A stretch of DNA of 64,000 nucleotides from positions 8,060,001 to 8,124,000 of the forward strand of contig NZ_CP084058.1 in NCBI RefSeq assembly GCF_020215645.1, given 5' to 3'. The notes below the pieces were generated by a model. That model made no database searches. It was not told the origin of the DNA and saw only the letters and a program-made list of their open reading frames with translations. Source of the stretch: Nonomuraea gerenzanensis (lineage in GTDB: Bacteria > Actinomycetota > Actinomycetes > Streptosporangiales > Streptosporangiaceae). This document shows positions 49,820-57,656 of this stretch, piece by piece. Made by a program: the position numbers and the translations under genes. Each line of letters opens with the position of its first letter. Within the stretch, counting starts at the first letter, position 1.

Positions 49820-51784
49820 TCACGTGGTGGCCGGGACGCGGCCGTCAACGAGCGGCAGGAAACGTCCGTCGTCGGTGGGCAGCACGCGGACGTGCGCGGC
49901 GAGGTGCCGCAGTGTGGCGTCCAACTGGGGCATCGTCAGCCCGCCCGCCTGCAGCGTGGTGGTGGCCTTCAGCAGTTCGGCGTAGTCGAGCACGCGGCCC
50001 GCCTCCACCAGCAGCCGGTGCACACCGTCGGCGTGCCGGGCGGCGTCCACATCGCTGGTGCGCTTCGGCGGCTGCCCGGGGTTGTCGGGGTTGGCGTCGA
50101 ACTCCAGCCCCGCCCGCACAGTGAACTCGTCCAGCACGCCGGCCGCCTCCTGCAGGGCGATCCCATACGGATCCCGGGGGATCATCGAGCGCCACATCGC
50201 CTGGCGGCGGTCGATGCCGACGATGTAGCCAAGCCCCTTGGTGTGGTTGCCGGACGGGCTGAAATGCTCCGGCAGTTTGCTCGGGTCGTTCTGCATGCCG
50301 AGCATGTTCTGCGACACGCTGTCGCCGGTCCGGAACGAGATGACGTCGCCGTTGGAGCGCAGCATGGAGCGAATCGACTGCTTCTTCAGCTCCTCCACCG
50401 ACGGCAACTGGGTGACCAGCACCAGCCGGCCACCCGCCTTGCGCCACGTCTTCGCGCCCGCGGCGATCAGCTCGGCGGCGTCGTCGCCCACCTCCTCGCT
50501 CTCGAACAGCAGCGGCGCCTCCTCCACGATGACCTGCATCATCGGGAACGCCTCGTGCGGGACGAGGTGGGTCCAGCCGCGTCGCGGCCGCCCCTGCTCG
50601 TCCACCCACTCGATGCCGGCGAACAGCTCGGCGCGGCGCTTCATCTGCCAGTCCAGGCGGCGCAGCTCGTAGAAACCCTCCTCGACGCCGCGCGCGGTCC
50701 GGTACACGCGGCCGTTCCAGTCCGGCTGCGACTGGCCGCCCTGCGCGTCGATGAGGAAGTTGACGCCGCGCCGATCGACGTGCACGCGGGCGATCAGCCC
50801 CTCGACGAACCGGGACTTGCCCGACCCCGACCCGCCGGCGATGAGCGCGAACCGGACGCCGCCTTCTTGCGTCCAGTTCTGGACGCGGGTGGGGTTCATG
50901 TCGCCGAAGAACCCGACCAGCGAGATGCCGCGCTCGTCGATGCCGGTGTCGTGGTCTTCCATGAAACGCACCTGGTCGAGGTTCTCCACGGTGCGCAGCA
51001 CGGTGATCTGCGCCTCGTTCTCGTTGCGTTCCGGGGTGGCCTCGATCGACACCTGGTCGCGGCTCACCCCGAACGCGGATGCGATCTTCACGAGCTGGCC
51101 GGTAAACGTGTCCAGGTCGTGCGTTCCCGGCACGCCGTGGATGCGCGCGGTCCACCCGCCCGGCACGGTCGCGGGGGCGCCCAGCGTGGTGCCGTCGAGC
51201 GGCTTGCCCTTCACGGCGACCCGCCGCAGCCACACCGTCTGCTCCGGGCGCAGCGACACCTCCCGCCCGGCCTCGGGCGGCTGCTCGTGGCCGGGTCGCA
51301 GGGACGTGTGGTTGCGGTGCCAGTACGGGATCGCGAAGCCGACCCCGGCCAGCCACAGCGTGAGCGCGTGCCACCCGAACGGGCCGAACACGTTCGCCGC
51401 CACCATCCACAGCCAGCCGAGCCCGGCCATCGGATACGACGCCCTGCGCAGGCCGATGACCGCCACGGCGCCGATCGTGGCGCCCAGCAGCGACACCGCC
51501 CACCCGTACGGCAGCCACGAGCACACCCACGCCCCCGCCTGCATGCCGGCCAGCCACACGATCGGGCGGACCATGCTGCGGCCCTGGTAGATGGTGCGCC
51601 GCCGGTCGCGCCGCCACTCCTTGCGGGCCTTGCGCAGCTCCCGCTGACGGGTGCGGGCCGCCTGTCTCCAGTCCTTGGCGCGCGACCGGCCGCCAAGGCG
51701 GCGCCGCGGCGTCATCTGCCGAGCCAGGAGCGGCGACAGCGCCTCCATCGGATCCTGGTCGCGGCGGGTTCGCGAACTGGCCAT
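49820..51784 (-). CDS. Membrane-anchored FtsK/SpoIIIE-type DNA translocase (TraB-like)
   Basis: 654 residues. Basic N-terminus, membrane segments at about residues 73-95, 97-112 and 120-150 (LAGMQAGAWVCSWLPYGWA, SLLGATIGAVAVIGL, LGWLWMVAANVFGPFGW), then a cytoplasmic ATPase: Walker A AGGSGSGKSRFVEGL (about 313-325), Walker B MMQVIVEEAPLLF (about 415), GRLVLVTQLPSVEELKKQ and RFRTGDS-type arginine finger region. The architecture matches the TraB/TraSA translocases of actinomycete conjugative plasmids and AICEs, which move double-stranded DNA between mycelia. Phage packaging terminases lack these spans, and terL is present elsewhere. Confidence 0.85.
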   Translation of the reverse strand: MASSRTRRDQDPMEALSPLLARQMTPRRRLGGRSRAKDWRQAARTRQRELRKARKEWRRDRRRTIYQGRSMVRPIVWLAGMQAGAWVCSWLPYGWAVSLLGATIGAVAVIGLRRASYPMAGLGWLWMVAANVFGPFGWHALTLWLAGVGFAIPYWHRNHTSLRPGHEQPPEAGREVSLRPEQTVWLRRVAVKGKPLDGTTLGAPATVPGGWTARIHGVPGTHDLDTFTGQLVKIASAFGVSRDQVSIEATPERNENEAQITVLRTVENLDQVRFMEDHDTGIDERGISLVGFFGDMNPTRVQNWTQEGGVRFALIAGGSGSGKSRFVEGLIARVHVDRRGVNFLIDAQGGQSQPDWNGRVYRTARGVEEGFYELRRLDWQMKRRAELFAGIEWVDEQGRPRRGWTHLVPHEAFPMMQVIVEEAPLLFESEEVGDDAAELIAAGAKTWRKAGGRLVLVTQLPSVEELKKQSIRSMLRSNGDVISFRTGDSVSQNMLGMQNDPSKLPEHFSPSGNHTKGLGYIVGIDRRQAMWRSMIPRDPYGIALQEAAGVLDEFTVRAGLEFDANPDNPGQPPKRTSDVDAARHADGVHRLLVEAGRVLDYAELLKATTTLQAGGLTMPQLDATLRHLAAHVRVLPTDDGRFLPLVDGRVPATT

Positions 51785-51881
51785 CGGGACACCTTCCGTC
51801 GAGGAGAAGACTCAAGGGGTGGTTCCGGCGGATGGGGCCCCCACCAGAACGCGGGCTGGTGGGGACGCGAACCGCTGGCGG

Positions 51882-52199
51882 CTACTGCTCGGCGTAGTGC
51901 TCGGTCCTGGCCACGTTCTGCGGGCCGACCGCGTTGATCGCCTCGGCGACGGCGCCGTGCGTGGACTGCACGTGCGAGTGCAGGGCGCTGCACTTGGCGG
52001 ACATGGACGTGAACATCTCCTGCAGCTCGCGCAGCCCCTGGATGGTGGCGGCGTCGAGCTGGTCGGCCTGCAGTCCGGCGATGACCGTGTCGAGCTCGCC
52101 GGCGCCGCTGCCGAGCAGCTTGCCGACCCTGGCCAGGGCGCTCTTGAGCTGGGTGTGGCTGAGCTTGTCGCCGGCGCCCTGGATGAGCTGGCCTTCCAT
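51882..52199 (-). CDS. Internal in-frame gene: stand-alone helical C-terminal product
   Basis: Within the 51882-53072 gene, an ATG at 52199 has AGGAGG 5 nt upstream (complement of 52205-52210), far better than needed by chance. It would release a separate 105-residue protein with the sequence MEGQLIQGAGDKLSHTQLKS, LDTVIAGLQADQLDAATIQG and LHSHVQSTHGAVAEAINAV. The product is helical with no cysteines. The longer protein would then be a fusion form of it. Confidence 0.55.
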   Translation of the reverse strand: MEGQLIQGAGDKLSHTQLKSALARVGKLLGSGAGELDTVIAGLQADQLDAATIQGLRELQEMFTSMSAKCSALHSHVQSTHGAVAEAINAVGPQNVARTEHYAEQ

Positions 52200-53072
52200 G
52201 GTGTCCTCCTGGGTGGGTTGGCCCGGCGCGGTCGTGGCGCCGGGAGTCTCGGCTCGCACCAGCCGCCACGGGCTCGCCCACGTGGGGTCCTCGTAGCTGG
52301 TGTCGATCGTGGAGTGGTGGCGGGGCCGCAGCAGTTTGCGGGCGGCCAGGCAGAACGGGCACAGCACCACGTAGACGCCGTCGATCCACACCCGCTCCAC
52401 GGTGCAGAACTTGCGGGAGGTGCCGCACTGGTGGCAGTCGTCGGTGGGCGCGTCGCACGGCCGGTCCTGGTGCCGGCGACGGCCGTAGCATTCGGCGCAC
52501 AGGGACTGTCCGAACTCCTCCCGCCGCACGGCTGTGCGCGACGGGCACGTCGCACAGTCGCCCGCGCCCGGCGGCAGATACGGAGAGTCGTCGTGCACGA
52601 CGACCTCGCCCTGGCCTGCCGCGGCGATGCCTGCGCGGGGCTTCTCGCCGCCGCCCGGCTGCGCGTCGACGGACTCCCGGGCTGCGCGGGCCGCCTGGAT
52701 GCCGCCCTGCACGGCGGCCCGCACCGTGCGGCCGCCCGCGAACGCCGCACACCCGGCCGCGTACGCGCCGCCGACCGCCCCCGTGGCCGCCCCGGCGGTG
52801 ACCGCCGCGGCGCCGGACAGCCACCAGCGCAGGTTGAGCATGCCCGGGTCGCGGGTCGTGCCGTCCACGCGCACCACCGGGCGGCGCAGATACGCCTGCA
52901 TCTCCTGGTAGCGGCGCCGCGACACCTCCCAGCCGTGCAGCGCCTCCCGGCGGGCCTGGTCCCGGCCCGCCTGCCACGCCCCGTCGGCGACGGCGCGGGC
53001 AGCCGGGCTTTTGTAGATGGCGGCGGTGGCTCCGCCCGCGACGAGCAGCGACAGCAGCAGAAAGACCTCCAT
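51882..53072 (-). CDS. Membrane protein with zinc-ribbon domain, transfer module
   Basis: 396 residues. N-terminal span (VFLLLSLLVAGGATAAI), a helical charged region, a second hydrophobic stretch (WWLSGAAAVTAGAATGA, about 83-103), then cysteine motifs CATCPSRTAV, LCAECYGRRRH, DDCHQCGTSRKFCTVE and LCPFCLAARK that could bind two or more zinc ions. An in-frame internal ATG with a strong ribosome-binding site lies at 52199. It sits next to the translocase gene; similar membrane and zinc-ribbon proteins occur in AICE transfer regions. Function not known. Confidence 0.7.
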   Translation of the reverse strand: MEVFLLLSLLVAGGATAAIYKSPAARAVADGAWQAGRDQARREALHGWEVSRRRYQEMQAYLRRPVVRVDGTTRDPGMLNLRWWLSGAAAVTAGAATGAVGGAYAAGCAAFAGGRTVRAAVQGGIQAARAARESVDAQPGGGEKPRAGIAAAGQGEVVVHDDSPYLPPGAGDCATCPSRTAVRREEFGQSLCAECYGRRRHQDRPCDAPTDDCHQCGTSRKFCTVERVWIDGVYVVLCPFCLAARKLLRPRHHSTIDTSYEDPTWASPWRLVRAETPGATTAPGQPTQEDTMEGQLIQGAGDKLSHTQLKSALARVGKLLGSGAGELDTVIAGLQADQLDAATIQGLRELQEMFTSMSAKCSALHSHVQSTHGAVAEAINAVGPQNVARTEHYAEQ

Positions 53073-53073
53073 G

Positions 53074-53475
53074 TCAGCCGCCCTGCTTGCCGAACACGGT
53101 GGTGATGGCGCTGTCGACGGCGGCGCCGCCCTTGTCGGCGCCCTGCCGGAACGCCTGCCCGGCCGCGCCGCCGATGCCGATCCACAGCAGCGACGGCAGC
53201 AGCAGCCCCAGGATCGGGGTCAGCCACCGCTTCGGGGTGCCCAGCTTCGGGTGCACCTGGCAGACGAACACGATGGCGGCGATCACGGCGGCGCCGCCGG
53301 CGATGCCGATGCCCCACACGTCCGCCCCGGTCAGCCCGGCCAGCCAGCCCTTGACGCCGGCGGCGATGCCGAACCCGGCCAGCAGGGCGAGCAGGCACAC
53401 GATCCGCAGGAGTTTGCGGACGAACTGCAGGCCGAGCGCGATACAGGCGATGAAGATGCCCGTTCCGAGCAGCAT
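53074..53475 (-). CDS. Polytopic membrane protein of the transfer module
   Basis: 133 residues, three or four spans (GIFIACIALGLQFVRKLLRI, VCLLALLAGFGIAAGVKGWL, VWGIGIAGGAAVIAAIVFV, TPILGLLLPSLLWIGIGGAA). It is adjacent (1-nt gap) to the zinc-ribbon protein gene and resembles SpdB-type spread proteins in being small, hydrophobic and next to a TraB-like gene. Its function is not proven. Confidence 0.65.
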   Translation of the reverse strand: MLLGTGIFIACIALGLQFVRKLLRIVCLLALLAGFGIAAGVKGWLAGLTGADVWGIGIAGGAAVIAAIVFVCQVHPKLGTPKRWLTPILGLLLPSLLWIGIGGAAGQAFRQGADKGGAAVDSAITTVFGKQGG

Positions 53476-53491
53476 GGAGATCTCCTTCCAG

Positions 53492-53944
53492 TCAGGTGCC
53501 GAAGACGGCGATGCACACGTAGGCGATGGCGGCGACAGCGGCGGAGACGAACAGGCGCAGCGGCCGCTGGTGCAGGTAGATGGCCGGATACAGGATCACC
53601 GCGAGGGGCAGCACGACGACGATCCGGTAGGCGCGGCCGAGCAGGATCAGCACCGGCGCGTCCACGGGCGCCCACCGGGCGTCGCGGGTTTCCTGCCACA
53701 GCTGGGCGAGGCTGGGCAGCCGGTCGTGCAGGACGCTGTCGGCGTCGGTGAACACGACATTGACGGAGCGGCCGGCACCGGCCAGCCAGCCGCGCGCCGC
53801 GCGCCGCAGCGCGTTCGGCGGCTTACGCGCGGCCGGTGCTGGCGCCGGGTCTGGCTGGGGCTGCTGCGGGTCGCCGCGCAGCGGGACCACGGGCGCCAGC
53901 GGTTCTTCCGCCGCCGTGAACGGGTTGGTGAGTTTCGGCTCCAT
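53492..53944 (-). CDS. Membrane protein with proline-rich N-terminus
   Basis: 150 residues from ATG 53944, which has a near-perfect AGGAGGTGAC ribosome-binding site. The N-terminal third is Pro/Ala-rich (QQPQPDPAPAPAARKPP), followed by two C-terminal spans (IVVVLPLAVILYPAIYL, LFVSAAVAAIAYVCIAVF). Part of the five-gene block (54170 to 49820) that ends with the translocase. Confidence 0.65.
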   Translation of the reverse strand: MEPKLTNPFTAAEEPLAPVVPLRGDPQQPQPDPAPAPAARKPPNALRRAARGWLAGAGRSVNVVFTDADSVLHDRLPSLAQLWQETRDARWAPVDAPVLILLGRAYRIVVVLPLAVILYPAIYLHQRPLRLFVSAAVAAIAYVCIAVFGT

Positions 53945-53945
53945 G

Positions 53946-54170
53946 TCACCTCCTGCTCGGGTCGGCGTCCCGGGCGAACGCCATGAACTGCTCGGCCAGG
54001 CTCCGCCGCGCCGTCTCGGCTTTGGCGGGGCTGTGGTCGTCGAGCCGCGCCAGCGCGGCCAACAGCGCGTTCCATGCGGCATCCAGCGCCTGGGCGCCGC
54101 TCTGGGCGGACCGCACCTGGTTCTCGTGCCAGGCGGCACGGCGGGCGGCTTTCGTCTCGCGCTGCCTCAT
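53946..54170 (-). CDS. Small basic helical protein
   Basis: 74 residues from ATG 54170, 1 nt from the next gene. RETKAARRAAWHENQVRSAQ and WNALLAALARLDDHSPAKAE form two helices. First gene downstream of the palindrome-rich gap at 54199-54236. Confidence 0.6.
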   Translation of the reverse strand: MRQRETKAARRAAWHENQVRSAQSGAQALDAAWNALLAALARLDDHSPAKAETARRSLAEQFMAFARDADPSRR

Positions 54171-54198
54171 CGCGGCCGCCCGCAGGTCTCGCGCACGC

Positions 54199-54236
54199 GT
54201 ACGCGCGCGTACCTGCTAGTGCTAGCTAGCGCTAGT
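54199..54236. promoter_or_regulatory. Palindrome cluster upstream of the translocase block
   Basis: GTACGCGCGCGTAC (54199-54212) is a perfect 14-bp palindrome. It is followed by GCTAGT-GCTAGC-TAGC-GCTAGT (54215-54236), which contains the perfect 10-bp palindrome GCTAGCTAGC and three copies of GCTAG. It lies in the only gap of the transfer module, between the minus-strand gene starting at 54170 and the plus-strand gene at 54308. It is a candidate operator or transfer (clt-like) site. Confidence 0.45.
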
Positions 54237-54307
54237 GGGCGTCTAGGCCCCCGGATCTGGGGGTCCGCGGCGACGCGCACGGCCTCGACGAGGCGCCGCG
54301 ACGCGGC

Positions 54308-54712
54308 TTGAATGAGGTGCGTGACCTTCCCGGCGCTGCGAGGAGAGGACCCCGGTTGGCCGGCTTCGCAAAGTGGTGGACGCGTCTTTTCCGGCAGAAC
54401 GGCGCGATGGAACGCCCGAGACGAATCAGCGATCTGGGGTTCCTGGACGTAGCCGGTGAACACCTTCTGCATGACGGCCATCGGGTCGACGTGGTCGAGG
54501 GCGCGCTCAGCGGCCACGAACGATGGCTGGCCTCGTTCGAATATCTGCGCAAGACCGTCAAGAACGCCGGCCGGTTGGCGAAGGAGGTCGGCGACGACAA
54601 CCTGGCCAAGTTGCTGGATCAGCGTTGCGAGTGGCTGGCCGGGCAGACGCTGCGGGCGGTCAGCGACATCGAGACGGAGCTGCGCGCGCGGGGCTACCAC
54701 GAGCCGGGCTGA
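54308..54712 (+). CDS. Small helical protein, opposite strand in the transfer module
   Basis: 134 residues from TTG 54308 (ATG 54407 is an alternative giving 101 residues). The C-terminal two thirds are well formed: LSGHERWLASFEYLRKTVKN, AGRLAKEVGDDNLAKLLDQR, LAGQTLRAVSDIETELRARG. It is the only plus-strand gene between the two halves of the minus-strand module and could be a regulator or antitoxin-like protein; nothing more specific can be said. Confidence 0.5.
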   Translation: MNEVRDLPGAARRGPRLAGFAKWWTRLFRQNGAMERPRRISDLGFLDVAGEHLLHDGHRVDVVEGALSGHERWLASFEYLRKTVKNAGRLAKEVGDDNLAKLLDQRCEWLAGQTLRAVSDIETELRARGYHEPG

Positions 54713-54735
54713 CGGCCGCTGAGACGTCGATCCGC

Positions 54736-55764
54736 TCACGCGGCCTCGCCTCCCGGGACGTGTCCGTTCACCGATCCGGCCCCGGCCAGGACGGGCACCG
54801 GAGCGGGGGCGGCGGCCCGTCCAGCGGTGTGAGCCGGCGTCTCCTCAGCGGCCTCGGTCTCCCGCTCGCGCTCCACATCGGCGATCACGTAGGACACCTG
54901 TCGCTCGCTGATCCCGTAGTCGGCGGCGAGCCGCTTCCGGGTCGGCTTGATCCCGTTGTCGAGCAGTAGCCGTACGGCCTTCGCCGCGTACTCCTTGCGC
55001 TCCTCGCGCTCCGCCTCCGGGTCGGCCGGGACACCGCCTGCCGGGTGTCCCGTACCGCTCTGCGGACCGACCTCGGTGGCGGCGGGGGTGGCGATCGTGC
55101 GCGCGGCGCCGTCGAGCGCCTCCGGGAACAGGTGTCGGAACACGTGCATCAGGATGTGGCTGCCGAACGCGATCGACCCGACGAGCTGGCCGGCGATGAG
55201 ACCCACCACCCAGCCTTCCAGGGACGTGACGAGTTCGCCGTTGACCATGACGAAGGTGCCGAGTCCGTGCAGGTGGTTGACCACATAGCTCGTGATCGTG
55301 AACAGGACGACGACGGTCAGGCAGTACAGGCGGGGCCCGAACTTGTGCCGCAGCACGACGGCCCCGACGAGCGCGAGAACGATCAGCCCGTCGGGGGCGA
55401 ACGGGTACAGGAAGGCGCCTGTCGCGTCGAAGTGGGCGGCGCGAGCCGCGTCCGACTGGGAGGTCCACGACCCCCGGAACGCGACCGCGATCACGGCGGC
55501 GAGGAGGACGGCCAATACGACGGCGGTGCGGCGGGCCACCGACGTCTGGGACACCGTCGCGGGGGTGTCCCGAACCTCCACCGGCGCCGCGGCGGTGACC
55601 GTCTCGGCAGCCAGCGCAGGCGGCTCCGGCGCGACGGTGCCGGCCGCCCGGCGGCGCCTGAACGGGTTCCACCGGCCGGGCGCCGGGACACCCTCGGACG
55701 GGTGGCCGGCGGCCTCGTACGGCGGAGCCTCCGGAAGCGTCTCGATCATGTCTATCGTCTCCAT
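54736..55764 (-). CDS. DUF2637 (SpdB2-like) membrane protein with C-terminal helix-turn-helix
   Basis: 342 residues (ATG 55764, or 55749 behind GGAG). A cytoplasmic N-terminus is followed by four spans at about 78-98, 115-135, 142-163 and 175-200 (VVLAVLLAAVIAVAFRGSW, GLIVLALVGAVVLRHKFG, VVVLFTITSYVVNHLHG, WVVGLIAGQLVGSIAFGSH), the DUF2637 layout found in actinomycete transfer regions and called SpdB2 in plasmids. The C-terminal third has a helix-turn-helix-like KRLAADYGISERQVSYVIAD. This family is a hallmark of AICE and conjugative-plasmid spread modules. Confidence 0.75.
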   Translation of the reverse strand: METIDMIETLPEAPPYEAAGHPSEGVPAPGRWNPFRRRRAAGTVAPEPPALAAETVTAAAPVEVRDTPATVSQTSVARRTAVVLAVLLAAVIAVAFRGSWTSQSDAARAAHFDATGAFLYPFAPDGLIVLALVGAVVLRHKFGPRLYCLTVVVLFTITSYVVNHLHGLGTFVMVNGELVTSLEGWVVGLIAGQLVGSIAFGSHILMHVFRHLFPEALDGAARTIATPAATEVGPQSGTGHPAGGVPADPEAEREERKEYAAKAVRLLLDNGIKPTRKRLAADYGISERQVSYVIADVERERETEAAEETPAHTAGRAAAPAPVPVLAGAGSVNGHVPGGEAA

Positions 55765-55845
55765 CGTTCTCGTCTGTGGGGCGCTGGGTCTGGCGTTCTG
55801 TGAGCCGCCCGGATCACCTCCGGACGGCCGGACAGAGCGTCAGCG

Positions 55846-56586
55846 TCAGAAGCCGCCGGGCGGCGCGTCGATCACGGAGGCGCCGGGCAGGAACACCAAG
55901 TCGTGGAACCCGAACTCGCCACCCGCCGCTCGCCCGGAGACGCGGCCGTACACCTCGTTCGGGTCGGCCGGGATCCTGGCCTGCTCACACAGGCCGGGCA
56001 GTATCGCCCGGGCGACGTCGGCGGCGTTCGCGTACGTGGCGTCGAAGGTGGCGCTGGCAAGCGGTTGGCCGTCGTCGCTGCCGTCGTCGGATTCGACAGG
56101 GCGCAGCAACTCCAGCCGGAACTCGTACATCTCGGCGGCGGGCGTCTCCCATGCGCGCCGCGCCGCCCGGCGGCGGCGCCACTGCCACCAGCGCGGCCGG
56201 TCGAACACGTCGGCGACCTCACGCACGGCGTCGGCCAGCGAGTCGCCCGCGTCCACGGCGGCGGCCGTGTGCTCGGCCAGCGTCTCCTGTACCGAGGTCA
56301 CGGCCAGGGCCACGTTCGCCACCGTTGTCGGCATCGCGGCCAGCGTGCGCAGCGACTGGGCGATGTCGGCCAACTCGTCGCGTACGGCCAGCAGCGCGTG
56401 GCCCTGGCCAACCAGCGCATCGCGGATCGCCCCCGCTGCGTCCGAGTAGTTGTAGGTCTGAGCGCCCCCGCTGTGGTACGGGCGGTGGTCCGTCTTCCAC
56501 GCCTTCCCGAGCAGGTCGTGCGCCTGCTTGACGCGGGCCTCGCGTTCGGCCTCGGCCGGCGTGGTGAACGGGTCGGTCGCCGTCAC
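55846..56586 (-). CDS. Hypothetical protein of the transfer module
   Basis: 246 residues. The N-terminal half is helical (AREARVKQAHDLLGKAWKTD, LADIAQSLRTLAAMPTTVAN), with a basic patch (RWWQWRRRRAARRAWE) in the middle and an acidic C-terminal part. Stop/start overlaps link it to 56583. No family recognised; charged helical proteins of this kind are frequent in AICE operons. Confidence 0.6.
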   Translation of the reverse strand: MTATDPFTTPAEAEREARVKQAHDLLGKAWKTDHRPYHSGGAQTYNYSDAAGAIRDALVGQGHALLAVRDELADIAQSLRTLAAMPTTVANVALAVTSVQETLAEHTAAAVDAGDSLADAVREVADVFDRPRWWQWRRRRAARRAWETPAAEMYEFRLELLRPVESDDGSDDGQPLASATFDATYANAADVARAILPGLCEQARIPADPNEVYGRVSGRAAGGEFGFHDLVFLPGASVIDAPPGGF

Positions 56587-56786
56587 CGCGGCACCTCCTG
56601 CTGCTGGGCGCGCAGCGCGGCCAGTTCGGCGGCCACCGCGAGCAGCGCCTTGCCGACGCCGGCGACCGCGTACGTCATCGCCTCGGACGGCGCATGCCTG
56701 GCGTGCGAGACGGCCCGGTCGAGCAGTTCCGTCGCCTGGCCTGCGACCTCGGCGGCCTGGTCGGCGGTCGTCTGGGGGATGGTCAT
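56583..56786 (-). CDS. Small helical protein
   Basis: 67 residues from ATG 56786 with AGAAGG upstream. QAAEVAGQATELLDRAVSHA and GVGKALLAVAAELAALRAQQ form one long helix pair. Coupled to both neighbours by 4-nt overlaps. Confidence 0.6.
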   Translation of the reverse strand: MTIPQTTADQAAEVAGQATELLDRAVSHARHAPSEAMTYAVAGVGKALLAVAAELAALRAQQQEVPR

Positions 56787-57022
56787 CGGTTCGAGCCCTT
56801 CTGCTGGGCGGACGGGATGGCGCAGCACCACAGGACGCCGGTGCCGCACGGGCACAGCCGGGCGACCCCGGCCAGGCGCAGGTTGTCGAGCATGTGCCAC
56901 GCGTCCGTCCTGGACATGTGCAGCCGTTCGGCGGCCGCGGCGGTGGTGACGCCGGCGGCGAGCAGCGGCGCCAGCGCGGCCTGCACGTCGTCGGGGACGG
57001 GGGGGATCGTCGCGGTGCTCAC
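56783..57022 (-). CDS. Winged-helix-like protein with C-terminal cysteines
   Basis: 79 residues. AGVTTAAAAERLHMSRTDAW followed by HMLDNLRLAGVARLC is a helix-turn-helix plus wing. The tail CPCGTGVLWCC holds a cluster of cysteines that might bind zinc or iron. A small transcription factor for the transfer operon is the simplest reading. Confidence 0.6.
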   Translation of the reverse strand: MSTATIPPVPDDVQAALAPLLAAGVTTAAAAERLHMSRTDAWHMLDNLRLAGVARLCPCGTGVLWCCAIPSAQQKGSNR

Positions 57023-57480
57023 GCCGTCACCCCGGCCAGCCAGCGGTCCAACGCCGCGTCCGCGATCGGGATCTCGCCGCCGAGCGGCAGCATGCGCAGC
57101 GTCTCGTCGACGAACGCCTCCAGCGGCGCCCGCTCGGTATAGAACTCGACGCCGTCGGCGGTGAGCGGCAGCGTCACGCTGATGTAGCCGGAATCGACAA
57201 TGTGCGGCTCCACCCGCACCGCGCCCTCACCGGCCGGCTCCTCCAGGCCGTCGATGAGCAGAGCCCGGCTGAACGGGATGAACACCGAGATGTGGCCGTT
57301 GCGGCTGCCGGGGTGGACGAGCAGCCGATCGTTGGTGACCGTGTCCGGGGCGCGCAGCGGCAGGATGAGTTCGACGGCGAACGGGTTGTCGCGCCGGTAG
57401 ATGAGGGTGGCGTCGTGCGGCTGGTCGCCGTGCGCGGCCGCGTTCCACAGGGTGACCCGCCGCCGGATGATCGTCTTCAT
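57019..57480 (-). CDS. SsgA-like (SALP) sporulation/division regulator
   Basis: 153 residues. The layout matches SsgA/SsgB family proteins: DATLIYRRDNPFAVELILP at the place of the YDxxDPYAV motif, FSRALLIDGLEEPAGEGAVR then VEPHIVDSGYISVTLPLT at the place of FARDLLxxGLxxPxGxGDVR and its following strand, and ETLRMLPLGGE at the place of the terminal xVPxGxE motif. SALPs control septum-site selection in sporulating actinomycetes. Finding one in the transfer module suggests the element adjusts division or septation during transfer or sporulation. Confidence 0.75.
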   Translation of the reverse strand: MKTIIRRRVTLWNAAAHGDQPHDATLIYRRDNPFAVELILPLRAPDTVTNDRLLVHPGSRNGHISVFIPFSRALLIDGLEEPAGEGAVRVEPHIVDSGYISVTLPLTADGVEFYTERAPLEAFVDETLRMLPLGGEIPIADAALDRWLAGVTA

Positions 57481-57656
57481 TGGGTTGCCTCCGCGAGCGC
57501 TTCGGCCGGGTAGTGGCCGGCGACGTCACGGAACGCCTGCGCCGCCCCGTACTCGGAGACGTCGTCGTGGCGGGTGGCCCGGTCGAGCAGGAGGGCGCGG
57601 CTGGCGCCGTTGGTGGCCAGCATCTCGGCCTCGTGGTGGGCGGTCGCGTACCTCAT
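57477..57656 (-). CDS. Small hypothetical protein
   Basis: 59 residues from ATG 57656. RYATAHHEAEMLATNGASRA and AFRDVAGHYPAEALAEA give a short helical protein coupled to its neighbours. No family. Confidence 0.6.
   Translation of the reverse strand: MRYATAHHEAEMLATNGASRALLLDRATRHDDVSEYGAAQAFRDVAGHYPAEALAEATQ

Noticed and set aside
49580..51937. Very long plus-strand frame opposite the translocase gene
   Set aside because: A high-GC shadow of 49820-51784: it has no ribosome-binding site or protein-family motif and is rich in Arg/His/Gln runs, while the minus strand shows Walker A/B and membrane spans.
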